Below the pieces are notes generated by a model. The model did no database searches. It had not been told where the DNA came from and saw only the letters and a program-made list of their open reading frames with translations. From Arthrobacter sp. zg-Y20 (lineage in GTDB: Bacteria > Actinomycetota > Actinomycetes > Actinomycetales > Micrococcaceae): DNA of 64,000 nt. Both the position numbers and the translations under genes were made by a program. The stretch is from the NCBI RefSeq assembly GCF_030142075.1, contig NZ_CP126241.1:186001-250000 (forward strand). The letters are read 5' to 3'. Of the stretch, positions 24,007 to 39,170 are shown in pieces (position 1 is the first letter of the stretch; the number at the start of each line of letters is the position of its first letter).

Positions 24007-25289
24007 CGCCCGGTGCCGCCGTAAACCGTGGCCTCGTCCTCGCCGTCGAGCCCGAACGCCGCATGGACCGCGCGCACGGCCGTGTCCAGCAACTTGGCAC
24101 TGGTCACTACGGAAATCCGGATCTCCGAGGTGGAGATCATGTCGATGTTGACCCCGGCGTGGTGCAGGGCCTCGAAGAAGCGGTGCGATACACCCGGGTT
24201 GGAACGCATTCCGGCACCGATGAGGGAAAGCTTGCCGATCTGCTCGTTGTACTGGATGGTGTCGAAACCGACCTCGTCCTTGGCGGCGTTCAGCGCATCA
24301 ATGGCCTCCTTGCCGTCGATGATCGGCAGCGTGAAGGAGATGTCGGTCCGTCCCGAACCCTTGGTGGAGACGTTCTGCACGATCATGTCGATGTTGGAGT
24401 TCGCCCCGGCCACAATGCCGAAGATCTCAGCAGCCTTGCCGGGGATGTCAGGGACACCCACCACCGTGACCTTGGCTTCGGAACGGTCGTGGGCAACACC
24501 GGAGATGATGGGCTGTTCCAAGGGTTCTCCCTCTTGAATCTTGATCTTGTCGTCGGGGCTGGGCAGTACCCAGGTTCCCTCGTGTGAGCTGAAGGATGAG
24601 CGGACGTGCAGCGGCACACCGAAGCGGCGGGCGTATTCCACGCAGCGCAGGTGCAGGATCTTGGCCCCGGAAGCGGCCAGTTCCAGCATTTCCTCGCTGG
24701 AAATCTTCTCGATCTTCTGCGCGCTCGAAACCACCCGCGGATCGGCGGTGTACACGCCGTCGACGTCGGTGTAGATCTCGCAGACATCGGCATCCAAGGC
24801 AGCGGCCAGCGCTACGGCAGTGGTGTCCGAGCCGCCGCGGCCGAGGGTGGTGATGTCGTGGCTGTCCTGGCTGACGCCCTGGAAGCCGGCCACGATGGCG
24901 ATGTCGCCGCGCTCAATGGCTGTTTTGATCCGGTGCGGGGAGACATCGATGATGCGGGCCTTGCCATGGATGGCATCCGTGATCATGCCGGCCTGGCTGC
25001 CGGTGAAGGACTGCGCGGAGCCGCCCAGCTGGTTGATGGCCATGGCCAGCAGGGCCATTGAAATGCGTTCTCCGGCGCTGAGCAGCATGTCCATTTCCCG
25101 GGCGTTGCCCAGGGTGGTGATTTGTCCGGCCAGATCGAGGAGCTCATCGGTGCTGTCGCCCATGGCGGAAACCACTACCACCACTTCGTTGCCGGCGGCA
25201 TGGGTATCCACCACGCGCTTGGCCACGCGCTTGATGCCTTCGGCGTCCGCTACGGAGGAACCGCCGAATTTCTGCACTATCAGGCTCAT
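24003..25289 (-). CDS. lysC: aspartate kinase
   Basis: Phosphorylates aspartate, the first step to lysine, threonine, methionine and diaminopimelate. It has 428 residues; the start [12 protein letters not shown] was chosen because this motif is N-terminal in the family. The kinase domain contains [17 protein letters not shown] and [19 protein letters not shown]. Two ACT domains follow (about 265-425; [17 protein letters not shown] and [22 protein letters not shown]), expected to bind Lys/Thr. As in corynebacteria, an internal beta-subunit start is possible. The usual partner asd is not downstream; a VanZ relic is there instead. Confidence 0.96.
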   Translation of the reverse strand: MSLIVQKFGGSSVADAEGIKRVAKRVVDTHAAGNEVVVVVSAMGDSTDELLDLAGQITTLGNAREMDMLLSAGERISMALLAMAINQLGGSAQSFTGSQAGMITDAIHGKARIIDVSPHRIKTAIERGDIAIVAGFQGVSQDSHDITTLGRGGSDTTAVALAAALDADVCEIYTDVDGVYTADPRVVSSAQKIEKISSEEMLELAASGAKILHLRCVEYARRFGVPLHVRSSFSSHEGTWVLPSPDDKIKIQEGEPLEQPIISGVAHDRSEAKVTVVGVPDIPGKAAEIFGIVAGANSNIDMIVQNVSTKGSGRTDISFTLPIIDGKEAIDALNAAKDEVGFDTIQYNEQIGKLSLIGAGMRSNPGVSHRFFEALHHAGVNIDMISTSEIRISVVTSAKLLDTAVRAVHAAFGLDGEDEATVYGGTGR

Positions 25290-25508
25290 GCGTACACTTT
25301 CTGAGTTTTGTTGTTCTCTGGTGTGCCCGGCATCTTCGGCGTGGCAGGTATTCCCCTGGAAAACGGGCCGCGCTACCCACGACGTCCGTCCAGAAAGTCT
25401 ATAGCCGCGCTTGGGCCGGGCTGAAATATCACGGCAACATGCACTTAACGTCACTTTGCGGCGAGTTTGTACCGTAGTCCCGGACTGCCGGACCCTATGG
25501 TGGGCGCC

Positions 25509-26450
25509 ATGGGGAATAACAGTGCCGAGAGCACGGGCATAGTCGCCGAGGGAATCCAGCGCAGTTTCGGTAGCGTGCAGGCGATCCGTGCCATGGATTT
25601 CACGGCACCCGCCGGGGAAGTGACGGCGCTGATCGGCCCGAACGGTTCAGGCAAAACCACGCTCCTGCTCATTCTTGCCTCCCTGCTGGCACCCGATGCC
25701 GGTTCCGTGCGGATCAACGGGTTCGACCCGCTGACCCAAGCCGGTGCGGTGCGCGCCACCGTGGGCTGGATGCCGGACACGCTGGGAACCTGGGAATCGC
25801 TGACCGCCACGGAAATCCTGACCACCATGGGGGCCTTCTACGGATTGGGCCGGTCCGCTGCCGCTGCCCGTGCTGCCGAACTGCTGGACACCGTGCACCT
25901 GACCGAATACGCGGACCAGCCCGCACGCGTTCTGTCCCGGGGGCAGCAGCAGCGGCTGAGCCTGGCCCGGGCGCTGATCCACGACCCCTCCGTACTGCTG
26001 CTGGACGAGCCCGCGTCCGGCCTTGACCCGGCCTCTCGGGTGGACCTGCGGGTGCTGCTGCGACGGCTGACCGGCGAGGGTAAAACGATTCTGGTCTCCT
26101 CGCATGTGCTCTCCGAGCTGGATGAAATGGCGGACCGGGCAGTTTTCGTGGCGCGCGGTGAAACCGTGAAGACCCAGTCGCTTTCCGACGCCGGCACGCA
26201 GGAACGCTGGTACACCGTCCGTGCGCTGGACACCGGGAAACTGCTGCGGCAGGTGGATGCGCAGCAGCTCCAATACCGGCAGCCGCAGGACCAGCAGCGG
26301 CCCCACGTACAGATCCGGGTGTCCGGCGAGGACGCAGCCGCCGAACTGCTGCGCAACCTGGTGCTTGCCGACGTCGGCGTCACCGCCTTCGCCCCGTCCG
26401 GCGGTGCCCTGGAAGAGACCTACATGAGTTTGGAAACCGATCGCCGATGA
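25509..26450 (+). CDS. ABC transporter ATP-binding protein (ABC-2 exporter)
   Basis: About 313 residues, starting MGNNSAEST; an ATG four codons earlier is equally possible. Walker A is GPNGSGKTT, the signature is [15 protein letters not shown], Walker B is [12 protein letters not shown] and the switch is [14 protein letters not shown]-terminal domain of about 90 residues, seen in exporter ATPases, follows. Its stop overlaps the start of the permease gene by four bases. The cargo cannot be deduced. Confidence 0.9.
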   Translation: MGNNSAESTGIVAEGIQRSFGSVQAIRAMDFTAPAGEVTALIGPNGSGKTTLLLILASLLAPDAGSVRINGFDPLTQAGAVRATVGWMPDTLGTWESLTATEILTTMGAFYGLGRSAAAARAAELLDTVHLTEYADQPARVLSRGQQQRLSLARALIHDPSVLLLDEPASGLDPASRVDLRVLLRRLTGEGKTILVSSHVLSELDEMADRAVFVARGETVKTQSLSDAGTQERWYTVRALDTGKLLRQVDAQQLQYRQPQDQQRPHVQIRVSGEDAAAELLRNLVLADVGVTAFAPSGGALEETYMSLETDRR

Positions 26451-27511
26451 GTACCCTGAGCCAAAGTCCGGTTGTTTCCCCGCTTGGTTACGCCAGCGGC
26501 GTGCGGTCCGTGTTTGCCCTGGAAATGAAGCAGCGGCTGCGCACGCGCAGCTGGTACGTCCTGCTGACGGTCTGGTTTTTCGTCATTGGGCTCGTCGCGA
26601 TGCTGACGGCCTTGAACGCCGGCTCCCAGCAGGGCCAGCGAGGCCCGGTCCTGTTCGAGCTGATGGTCGGCTTTGTCCTGTTCTTCGGCCTGCTGCTGGC
26701 CCCGGCCCTGTCAGCCAACGGGGTGAACGGTGACCGCGCCGCGGGCACCCTGGCTATTTTGCAGGTCACGCTGCTGCGGCCCGGCCAAATTTTGGCCGGC
26801 AAGTGGCTGGCGGCATGGGTGGCTTCGCTCGGTTTCCTGGTAGCGAGCGTACCGTTCCTGCTCTGGGCGCTCGTCCTGGGCGGGGTCCGTCCGCTCTCCG
26901 CGCTCGTGGCCGTAGTGATGCTGGCCGTGGAACTGGGGATTGTGTGCGCCGTGGGGGTGGGAGTTTCGGCGCTGGCCGCCCGTCCGCTGTTCTCCATTGT
27001 GGTGACCTACATGCTGGTGGCCCTACTGGGGTTGGGTACCCTGATTGCCTTTGGGCTCAGCACCACACTGACCGAGGGAACGGTTCGTGCCAGTCCGGTC
27101 CAGTACTCCCAGTCCGTGCCTTTCGACCCGGAAAACTACGAGTGCGTGGGAGAAGTGCAGGATATGCCGGCGCTGCGCACCGAACGGGTCGCCTGGATCC
27201 TCGCCGCCAATCCCTTTGTGATTGTTGCCGACGCCATGCCGGCGCAGAGCGGAAAACCCGGCGTCGAGAGCGGAGTCATGGAAAGCATCAGCATTCTCGT
27301 CCGCGAGGCCCAGGCCGGTCCCGAGAGCGGGATGCCGTGCGTGAACGGCGAGAAGAAACCGGGCGTCACGGCCGGCTCACTGGCCGTCACGCCGATCTGG
27401 CCGCTGGGGCTGGGAATCCAGCTTGCCGTGGCCGCGCTGCTGCTCTTCCTGGGACGACGCCGGCTGGTGACGCCGGTGCGGAACCTCTCTGCCGGAACGC
27501 GGATCGCCTAG
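26447..27511 (+). CDS. ABC-2 type exporter permease
   Basis: A 354-residue membrane protein with about six helices: an N-terminal helix near [36 protein letters not shown], the [29 protein letters not shown] coupling region typical of ABC-2 permeases, and a last helix before FLGRRRL. A roughly 110-residue outside loop between helices 5 and 6 contains two Cys (YECVGEV and GMPCVNGE), which could form a disulfide. It is coupled to the ATPase. The 3' end overlaps recR tail-to-tail by four bases. Confidence 0.85.
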   Translation: MSTLSQSPVVSPLGYASGVRSVFALEMKQRLRTRSWYVLLTVWFFVIGLVAMLTALNAGSQQGQRGPVLFELMVGFVLFFGLLLAPALSANGVNGDRAAGTLAILQVTLLRPGQILAGKWLAAWVASLGFLVASVPFLLWALVLGGVRPLSALVAVVMLAVELGIVCAVGVGVSALAARPLFSIVVTYMLVALLGLGTLIAFGLSTTLTEGTVRASPVQYSQSVPFDPENYECVGEVQDMPALRTERVAWILAANPFVIVADAMPAQSGKPGVESGVMESISILVREAQAGPESGMPCVNGEKKPGVTAGSLAVTPIWPLGLGIQLAVAALLLFLGRRRLVTPVRNLSAGTRIA

Positions 27512-28104
27512 GACATGCTGCGGCGGCCTTCGAAGGCCCGGCCCAGGGTGATTTCGTCGGCGTATTCCAGGTCTCCGCCCACCGGCAGCCCGGAGGCAAG
27601 GCGGGTGACCTTGATGCCTAGGGTCTTGAGCATCCGCACCAGGTAGGTGGCGGTGGCTTCACCCTCGAGGTTCGGATCGGTGGCGATGATGATTTCGGAG
27701 ATCTGTTCGTCGGAGAGCCGGCTGAGCAGTTCACGGATGCGCAGCTGGTCCGGGCCGATGCCCCCGATGGGGTTAATGGCGCCGCCCAGCACGTGGTAGC
27801 GGCCGCGGAAGGACCGGGTGCGTTCCACCGCGATGACGTCCTTGGATTCCTCCACCACGCAGATCATGGTGGGATCGCGCCGCGGATCGCGGCAGATGGC
27901 GCAGGTTTCCTGCTCCGTGACGTTGCCGCACACAGTGCAGAATTTCACCCGCTCCTTGACCGTGACGATGGCCGTGGCCAGCTTCTTCATGTCATCGGGA
28001 TCGGACTCGAGGATGTGGAACGCAATGCGCTGGGCGGACTTCGGCCCCACGCCGGGCAGGCGGCCTAGTTCATCGATGAGTTCCTGAACCGCACCTTCGT
28101 ACAC
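27508..28104 (-). CDS. recR: recombination mediator RecR
   Basis: A 198-residue DNA-repair protein that, with RecO, loads RecA at gaps. The helix-hairpin-helix [19 protein letters not shown] lies near the N-terminus. The C4 zinc finger [16 protein letters not shown] spans about 54-69, and the Toprim domain starts with [15 protein letters not shown]. It is downstream of dnaX on the same strand with a 115-bp gap. The YbaB/EbfC gene that often sits between these two genes is absent here. Confidence 0.97.
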   Translation of the reverse strand: MYEGAVQELIDELGRLPGVGPKSAQRIAFHILESDPDDMKKLATAIVTVKERVKFCTVCGNVTEQETCAICRDPRRDPTMICVVEESKDVIAVERTRSFRGRYHVLGGAINPIGGIGPDQLRIRELLSRLSDEQISEIIIATDPNLEGEATATYLVRMLKTLGIKVTRLASGLPVGGDLEYADEITLGRAFEGRRSMS

Positions 28105-28219
28105 GTAACCTTCTCTGCTGGGTTGAATTGCATTTGTTGCTCAATCATCTGCTGCCGGCAGCCGGCTGGAGCCGCTGCCGGAATGTTTGGCGGGGACCGC
28201 CGTCGTTGGTGCCGTCCGG

Positions 28220-31200
28220 TCAGCGGCCGTCGACGCTGCGTTCCTCGATCAGCCGGCCGCCCAGGATCCGCTCAATGGCCTTGCGGCCCACCAGTCCCGA
28301 GTCCTCCAGCGTGATGTCATCGGCGCTGGGAACGTCTTCGACGTATGCCGAGTCTACTGGGCGGCTCCCCCTGACGGGGGCTCCGCCGCCGCGCTGGGCG
28401 GCTTCGTTGAGCAGCTTCTGGTAGCGGCTCAGCGGTTGGTTGGGGCCGGCGGGTGCTGCGGGTGTGGCCGGTGCGGCAGGAGCGGAAGCCCGAGCGGCCG
28501 GCGCCGCAGGAGCCGAAGCTCGTGCTGCTGGGGCCGCAGGAGCCGAGGCCCGCGCGGCTGGGGCTGCTGCCTCCACTGCGGGCTTCGCAGCCGCCGGCGC
28601 GGAGGCTGCTGCCGTCTGGCCGTTTGCTCCGGTCGTTGGAGCGGCGCTCGATCCGGTGCCCGCCCAGTTGGTGGTGGCCCACTCGGAATCGGAGAGGTGG
28701 CCACCGGAGTACACATCGGCAGGTGCCTCGGCGGTTTCCCAGGCATTGCTTTCCGGTGCGTCGTTGAAGGGATCGGAAGGCTCGTCCGGCCACGGCTCGT
28801 CCGACGGACCCGGCTGCGGTCCGGACTGGGCTGCCCGTCCGCCGCCACGGCCGGCGCCTGTGCCCCGGGAGGCAGAAGCTCCCGGCGCGTTGGACGGCGA
28901 GACGGTCCGACGGCGCAGTGCAGCAGATGCCGCATTCACCGGCGCGGCCGCAGCAGGTTCTGATGCCTTCGTGTCCGCAGCTTCCGGATTCGGGCCGGCG
29001 GCGTGGGTGGGGGCTGCGGGGGAGGGCGCAACCGAGGGTGCTACCGTCGCGGCTGAGGACGAAACTGCCGCAGCTGCCAGCGGCCAAGCCGGTGCGCCGG
29101 AGCCCCCGGCGTCCTGAGTTCCGGAGCCAGGCGATGTTGTGCGGGCGTTGCCAGCCGCTGCGGTGTCAGCATCCGGACGGGCTTCTGCCGTACGTGCGGC
29201 GCCGGCCGGGCCGACCGTAGGGGCACTTGCAACGGTGCCAACAATGGCACTCGCAGGGGTGCCAGGCGCAAACGGTTCGTCCGGGTGCTCGGCAGTGGCC
29301 GGAGCGTCAGGGCGCCCAGCCGACGGCGCGGAGGGTGCCTGCCCAGCCGGTGCATTGGCTGCGGAGCTGCCGGGGCCACCCGCAGAAACCGCTGCAGCCG
29401 GGGCGGATGCCGGCGCGCGCCGGCTATCGGCTTTTGGGCCCGACTCACCCGCTGACGCCGAGCTGTCATGGATCGGATTGATCTGGCAGTCCAGCGCCAG
29501 GACCTGATGGATGGCCTTGCGCAGGTTATCCAAGTGGTCTGGCCGGTTGAAGTTGGTGGCTGCCCCCGGGTTGGAGAACGCCAGTTCCAGGACCTTGCCG
29601 TCAAAGGAGCGAGGGCTGGAGTTCTTGCTGACGTTCAGCCAAGTGGCCCGGCGGATACTCGTGAGGGCATCCATGATTTCGGGCCAGGCGCGGCGGATCA
29701 TCTCGATCTGCCCGCCTCCGCCTGCGGGAGCAGCTCCGTTCCCCGCGGCGGGTGCCTGACGGGAGGGGGCTGCAGGGCTGCCGACTGCAGGGCTGCCGGC
29801 GGCAGGCTGCTGTGCAGGGCTGCCGGCGGCAGGCTGCTGTGCAGGGCTGCCGGCGGCAGGCTGCTGTGCCGGCGCCTGTGAGCCGTTGGTGGAGGAACCG
29901 TTGCTTCCGGCCGGTCCCGCTGGCGCAGCTGCGGACGACGGAGCCGAGCCGCTCCGGTCAGCGGCCGGGCTCTGCGCGGGTGCGGACGCAGCGCCGGCAG
30001 TGCTGCTGGCAGCGGGAGAGCTTTGGCCGGGTGCATCCACGGGAGTGGACCAGGTACCGCCCCAGTCCAGGGAGCTGCCCCCCGCAGCAGGAGCACTATC
30101 TGCCGCAGGTGCATCCGATCCGCCCTGGTCCGAAGTTTCCCCGGGGGAGGGGGTGGCGGCAAAGTCGATGCCCCGCGGCGAGGAAGGTGCTTCATCCACG
30201 GACGGCGCGGAAGCACCCGACTGCGATGCGGTGGGTGCGGCGGCCGGGATGGTGGTTACCGGCGAGGCAGCAGCGGCTGCGCGGCCCATGGCTTCGGTGG
30301 GATCGCCGGCGTAGCTCAGGCGCCGCTCGAGGCGGTCCACCCGTGCAGCGGTTCCGCGTTCGGTCTGGTCTGCGGCCGGCAGCAGGATGCGTGCGCAGAG
30401 CAGCTCCAGATGCAGGCGCGGCGAGGTGGCGCCGGTCATCTCGGTCAAAGCGGTGTTGGTGATGTCTGCGGCCCGGGAAAGCTCGCTGCCGCCCAGCTGC
30501 GCAGCTTGGGTCTGCATCCGGCTGATCTGGTCCTCCGGCATGCCGCGCAGCACGGCAGCGGCACTGTCCGGCATGGCGTTGACAATGATCAGGTCGCGGA
30601 AGCGTTCCAGCAGGTCTTCGACAAATCGGCGCGGGTCCTGGCCGGTCTGGATGACACGGTCGACGGCGCGGAATACCGTTGCTGCGTCCGCTGCGGCCAC
30701 AGCGTCGACGACGTCGTCGAGCAGGGATACCGGCGTGTAACCCAGCAGGGAAACGGCTAGTTCGTAGTCCAGTCCCTCGGGGCCGGCACCGGCCATGAGC
30801 TGGTCGAGGACGGACAGGGTGTCACGCACCGACCCGCCGCCGGCCCGGATCACCAAGGAAAGCACACCGGGTGCCACGGCTACCTGTTCCTGGGCGCAGA
30901 GCTTTTCCAGGTAGGCCAGCAGCGGCTCCGGCGGGACCAGGCGGAAGGGGTAGTGGTGGGTGCGGGAGCGGATGGTCCCGATGACCTTGTCCGGCTCCGT
31001 GGTGGCGAAGATGAATTTGATGTGTTCCGGGGGCTCTTCAACGATTTTCAGAAGGGCGTTAAAGCCGGCGGACGTGACCATGTGGGCCTCGTCGATGATG
31101 AAGATCTTGTAGCGGTCACGGACCGGAGCGAAGGTGGCCCGCTCCCGGAGGTCGCGGGCGTCGTCCACGCCGCCGTGGCTGGCGGCGTCGATCTCGATGA

Positions 31201-31471
31201 CGTCGAGGCTGCCGGAACCGTCACGGGCAAGCTCAATACAGCTGTCGCACTTGCCGCAGGGAACGGGAGTGGGGCCTTCAGCGCAGTTCAGGCAGCGCGC
31301 CAGGATGCGCGCGGAAGTGGTTTTGCCGCAACCACGGGGACCGGAGAACAGGTACGCGTGGTTCACGCGGTTCTTTTGCAGGGCCGCCATCAGCGGCTCC
31401 GTGACGTGCTCCTGGCCGATCACATCCGCGAAGCTCTCGGGACGGTAGCGGCGGTAAAGGGCTGTACTCAC
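28220..31471 (-). CDS. dnaX: DNA polymerase III subunit gamma/tau
   Basis: The clamp-loader motor of the replisome, 1,083 residues from GTG 31471 (VSTALYRRYRPE, the normal N-terminus). The AAA+ domain has Walker A GPRGCGKTT (44-52), a zinc module with Cys at about 60, 63, 72, 75 and 78, and Walker B FIIDEAHM. From about residue 400 the protein is dominated by Ala/Pro/Ser-rich low complexity, including three exact copies of a nine-residue unit and imperfect ARASAPAAP repeats. It is long for DnaX even among actinobacteria. A conserved segment around IRRAWPEIMDALTSIRR marks the tau-type region. SRP RNA lies directly upstream. Confidence 0.95.
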   Translation of the reverse strand: MSTALYRRYRPESFADVIGQEHVTEPLMAALQKNRVNHAYLFSGPRGCGKTTSARILARCLNCAEGPTPVPCGKCDSCIELARDGSGSLDVIEIDAASHGGVDDARDLRERATFAPVRDRYKIFIIDEAHMVTSAGFNALLKIVEEPPEHIKFIFATTEPDKVIGTIRSRTHHYPFRLVPPEPLLAYLEKLCAQEQVAVAPGVLSLVIRAGGGSVRDTLSVLDQLMAGAGPEGLDYELAVSLLGYTPVSLLDDVVDAVAAADAATVFRAVDRVIQTGQDPRRFVEDLLERFRDLIIVNAMPDSAAAVLRGMPEDQISRMQTQAAQLGGSELSRAADITNTALTEMTGATSPRLHLELLCARILLPAADQTERGTAARVDRLERRLSYAGDPTEAMGRAAAAASPVTTIPAAAPTASQSGASAPSVDEAPSSPRGIDFAATPSPGETSDQGGSDAPAADSAPAAGGSSLDWGGTWSTPVDAPGQSSPAASSTAGAASAPAQSPAADRSGSAPSSAAAPAGPAGSNGSSTNGSQAPAQQPAAGSPAQQPAAGSPAQQPAAGSPAVGSPAAPSRQAPAAGNGAAPAGGGGQIEMIRRAWPEIMDALTSIRRATWLNVSKNSSPRSFDGKVLELAFSNPGAATNFNRPDHLDNLRKAIHQVLALDCQINPIHDSSASAGESGPKADSRRAPASAPAAAVSAGGPGSSAANAPAGQAPSAPSAGRPDAPATAEHPDEPFAPGTPASAIVGTVASAPTVGPAGAARTAEARPDADTAAAGNARTTSPGSGTQDAGGSGAPAWPLAAAAVSSSAATVAPSVAPSPAAPTHAAGPNPEAADTKASEPAAAAPVNAASAALRRRTVSPSNAPGASASRGTGAGRGGGRAAQSGPQPGPSDEPWPDEPSDPFNDAPESNAWETAEAPADVYSGGHLSDSEWATTNWAGTGSSAAPTTGANGQTAAASAPAAAKPAVEAAAPAARASAPAAPAARASAPAAPAARASAPAAPATPAAPAGPNQPLSRYQKLLNEAAQRGGGAPVRGSRPVDSAYVEDVPSADDITLEDSGLVGRKAIERILGGRLIEERSVDGR
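29787..29867. repeat. three perfect 27-bp tandem copies inside dnaX
   Basis: Units 29787-29813, 29814-29840 and 29841-29867 are identical and in frame, encoding a nine-residue Gln/Pro/Ala/Gly/Ser unit three times. They lie in the disordered linker, so copy-number change would alter linker length without shifting the frame. Confidence 0.9.
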
Positions 31472-31553
31472 AGATAGAAGCCTATCGGTTGGCACTGACG
31501 GTTTTCACTCCGGCGCCCGGTGCGTGACGAAGCGCTCTCCGGGGAAAATTAAA

Positions 31554-31640
31554 GACCCCCCATGCACCTGCCAGAGCCCGCTTACCCTTGCTACCTTCCG
31601 GTCCTGGGGGAGTTCACAGGATGACACCACATGAGGGGCC
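31554..31640 (-). ncRNA. ffs: signal recognition particle RNA (bacterial 4.5S type)
   Basis: On the minus strand the RNA begins GGCCCCTCATG, has the SRP core GAACTCCCCCAGG ... GGAAGGTAGCAAGGGTAAGC (the Ffh-binding loop region), and ends CATGGGGGGTC, which pairs with the 5' end over 11 bp including wobble pairs. It is about 87 bases and lies between the TetR gene and dnaX, a usual place for ffs in actinobacteria. It guides membrane-protein targeting together with Ffh. Confidence 0.93.
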
Positions 31641-31729
31641 GGGAACCAGTCTACCCGATATTTGAGGGTGCCGAATGCGCGCTGGCGGGCTCCTTGAGCC
31701 GCGGGACCGCGCGGGCTTGCAGGCCCTTG

Positions 31730-32308
31730 TTAACTGCGGCCGGAGCCGGTTGTGCGCATTCCGTCCATCAGAAGGGTGATCATGCCGTCTGCGTCATGGC
31801 GCCAACCCGGTTGGCCGTAGGCGGTTCCGATGCCGTGCAAGGCAAGCAGGACGGCCCCCGCTCCTATGTCCTTCCGTATGGTCCCAGCGGCAGCGGCTGC
31901 GGTCACCAAGGTGTCCACCGCTGACGTGAGCTTCCGGGTGCCGTCGGCGATCGCCGTCGTACTGCCGGACAGGAGGACCGCCAGGGTTGCCCCGAGTCCC
32001 TTCTGCGACTCCATATGATCGACCATCCCGTGCAGGAATGCCTCCAGTGCTTCTTCGGCGGGCATAGCGTCCTGCAATTCCCCTGCCCGTTCGCACAGGG
32101 AGTCGATCTCTTCCTGGTAAACGGCCTCAGCCAGCGCTTCCCGGGTGGGGAAGTGGCGATACAGGGTTCCCGTGCCAACACCGGCCAAGCGGGCGAAGTC
32201 GTCAAAGCGCAGCTCGACGTCGCCGGCGTCAAATACATGCCGCGCCGCAGCGATGAGAGCATCCCTGTTCCGCCGGGCATCGGCGCGCAGCTGCTTGGTG
32301 GCGGTCAT
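31730..32308 (-). CDS. TetR family transcriptional regulator
   Basis: A 192-residue repressor. The start MTATKQLRADARRNRDALIAA gives the normal N-terminus of the family. The helix-turn-helix is at about residues 33-52 (RFDDFARLAGVGTGTLYRHF), and the rest is the helical ligand/dimer domain with several Gly-Ala-rich helices. It is divergent from the PanE-like reductase, with two perfect palindromes between the starts, so it probably represses both itself and that gene. The inducer is unknown. Confidence 0.93.
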   Translation of the reverse strand: MTATKQLRADARRNRDALIAAARHVFDAGDVELRFDDFARLAGVGTGTLYRHFPTREALAEAVYQEEIDSLCERAGELQDAMPAEEALEAFLHGMVDHMESQKGLGATLAVLLSGSTTAIADGTRKLTSAVDTLVTAAAAAGTIRKDIGAGAVLLALHGIGTAYGQPGWRHDADGMITLLMDGMRTTGSGRS

Positions 32309-32330
32309 GGCACTCCTCGGGATCGACAAA

Positions 32331-32345
32331 TGGAGACGATCTCCA
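32331..32345. promoter_or_regulatory. operator palindrome 1, TGGAGAcgaTCTCCA
   Basis: A perfect 6-3-6 palindrome 23 bp from the TetR start. Together with operator 2 it forms two copies of the same GGAGA-N3-TCTCC site, 27 bp apart centre to centre. The pairing with an adjacent, divergently read TetR gene makes this the likely binding site. Confidence 0.75.
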
Positions 32346-32355
32346 TATCGTACCA

Positions 32356-32374
32356 AGTGGAGACAGTCTCCACT
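32356..32374. promoter_or_regulatory. operator palindrome 2, AGTGGAGAcagTCTCCACT
   Basis: A perfect 8-3-8 palindrome containing the same GGAGA-N3-TCTCC core as operator 1. It lies 25 bp before the reductase start, where a bound repressor would block transcription. Confidence 0.78.
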
Positions 32375-32398
32375 TCCACCGATTCCGGGAGGTACTGC

Positions 32399-33364
32399 AT
32401 GAAGATCCTGATGTTCGGACGAGGCGTTATTGCCACTATGTACGGGTGGGCACTTGAGCAAGCTGGCCACGAGGTGGAATTCCATGTCCGGCCCGGCCGC
32501 GCGGCGCACTACGGCGACGGCGTTGAACTGGACCTCCTGGATGCCCGGCGCCGGCCGTGGGGCAGACGCCGCACCGGAGAAATGCCGCTGCGCTTCCGGG
32601 AAGAGTTGACGCCTGAGGACGGCTTCGACCTCGTTGTGCTGAGCGTGCCGCATTACCGCTTGGCGGAAGCGGCAGCGTTCCTGGCTCCCCGAATCGGCAG
32701 TGCGTCGGTGCTGGTTTTCGGCAACGTATGGGATGAGCCGCTCGAGGCCGTCGCGGCTCTTGATCCTGAGCGTGTGGTGTGGGGCTTCCCCCAGGGCGGA
32801 GGCGGGTTCGGCTCCGACGGCGTCTTGCGGGGAACATTGCTGGCCACGGTCATCTTTGGCACGTTCGGCCGTCCTCAACAGGAGCGGGAGCGGGCGGTCC
32901 GGGCAATGTTTCGCCAGTCCGGGTTCCGGGTTCGCGAGCAACCCGACTTTCGCGGCTGGCTGTGGACCCACTTCGTTTCGGACGCAGGACTGCACGCCCA
33001 GGGTCTGAAGGCGGGGTCGATGGCGGGGCTGGTGGGGAACAAGGCCGGCCTGCGCAGAGCGATGAAAACCAGCCGGGAACTGCTGGCGCTGCTGCAGGCC
33101 CGCGGCGTCGATCTGCGCCGCCACCGAGGTTTGGTGCTTCCATTCAGGGCACCCGCATGGTTGACGGCTACCATCCTGGCTTGGGTCCTTGCCCACTTCC
33201 CGCCGGCGCGCGCCAACTTCGAGGCGCACGCAGACCCGGAGACTCAGGAACCGAAGGTGATTTGCCGGGACGTCCTGGCTGAAGCGCGGAGGCTCGGCGT
33301 TCCGGCCACCGGCTTGGCAGCAGAGGAGCTGTACTTCATCCATAGTGGTCCCGAAAACCCGTAA
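32399..33364 (+). CDS. ketopantoate reductase-like (PanE/ApbA) oxidoreductase
   Basis: A 321-residue NADPH-type oxidoreductase. The start MKILMFGRGVIATMYG has GGGAGG seven bases upstream. The Rossmann motif GRGVIATMYG (8-17) is slightly non-canonical (family GAGAxG). Later parts include VVLSVPHYRLAEAAAFL, VLVFGNVWDEPLEAV and VWGFPQGGGGFG. It resembles members of the ApbA/PanE superfamily that occur next to TetR repressors rather than true PanE, so pantothenate synthesis is not implied. Control by the divergent TetR is likely. Confidence 0.82.
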   Translation: MKILMFGRGVIATMYGWALEQAGHEVEFHVRPGRAAHYGDGVELDLLDARRRPWGRRRTGEMPLRFREELTPEDGFDLVVLSVPHYRLAEAAAFLAPRIGSASVLVFGNVWDEPLEAVAALDPERVVWGFPQGGGGFGSDGVLRGTLLATVIFGTFGRPQQERERAVRAMFRQSGFRVREQPDFRGWLWTHFVSDAGLHAQGLKAGSMAGLVGNKAGLRRAMKTSRELLALLQARGVDLRRHRGLVLPFRAPAWLTATILAWVLAHFPPARANFEAHADPETQEPKVICRDVLAEARRLGVPATGLAAEELYFIHSGPENP

Positions 33365-33764
33365 GCATGTACCCCTCTATATGCACCTCTCTACGTGCGC
33401 CTCTATAAGGGATTGCGCACGGGGAGCGGGTGTCGGATTCCGGGCCTTGCCGCTGCCCGCCGGGCGGTGGTCTGCGACCCTCGGAAGGGGTGTGACAGGT
33501 CACTTCGAAACGGTTTGCGGGGACCGGGCAGGGTGTGCAAAGATAGACGAGTCGCCGCGGCCGGGACGCTGAAATAAGCGCCCGAAGCATGGCGGCCAAA
33601 CCCACCAAAAAACAGAGTTTCTCTGGTGCGCCCTTCACGGGGCCGGCAGGAAAGACTCCGGCTTTTTGCTGGGCCGGAACGGCGGTTGACACGCTTTCCC
33701 GGGGCTTCCGATAAGGAAAACCGGGAATTGCGGAAAACGCCGGAATGGAATAAGATGGAAAACC
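33365..33764 (+). promoter_or_regulatory. promoter region of rRNA operon 1
   Basis: There is no gene in these 400 bp. Three promoter-like pairs point to the rRNA genes: P1 TTGCGG (33515-33520) with CAAAGA (33538-33543), 17 bp apart; P2 TTGACA (33686-33691) with CGATAA (33709-33714), 17 bp; and P3 TTGCGG (33728-33733) with TAAGAT (33751-33756), 17 bp. P1 has a counterpart before operon 2. P2 and P3 do not. Confidence 0.6.
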
Positions 33765-33782
33765 TTGCAGCGAAGAAGAAAA

Positions 33783-33845
33783 GGAAAACATTGTTTTCCC
33801 GAGTATTTTCGGATTGCGTCTGTTGTTTGAGAACTCAATAGTGTG
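33783..33845 (+). promoter_or_regulatory. rRNA leader antitermination elements (boxB-like hairpin and boxA)
   Basis: GGAAAAC-ATT-GTTTTCC (33783-33799) forms a boxB-like hairpin. TGTTGTTTGAGAACTCAATA (33821-33840) matches the actinobacterial boxA, the NusB/S10 loading site. A second boxA-like copy precedes 23S (about 35905-35925). Confidence 0.75.
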
Positions 33846-33996
33846 CCAAGTTTATTGATACCAATTTATTTTAATTGGTTGAATCGACTGTTCCGCCCAC
33901 CCCGTGGGCTGGAATGGTTTTTTTAGCTGGTTTCGAATTTAGTGCAGTGCCTGGCGGCCAATTTTCCTTGGCCCCGGCATTGTGTCTGTATGAACA

Positions 33997-39170
<5,174 letters not shown>

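Noticed and set aside
29787-29867. Possible CRISPR-like or intergenic repeat array
   Set aside because: The three 27-bp copies are directly adjacent without spacers and in frame in dnaX; they are a coding tandem repeat.
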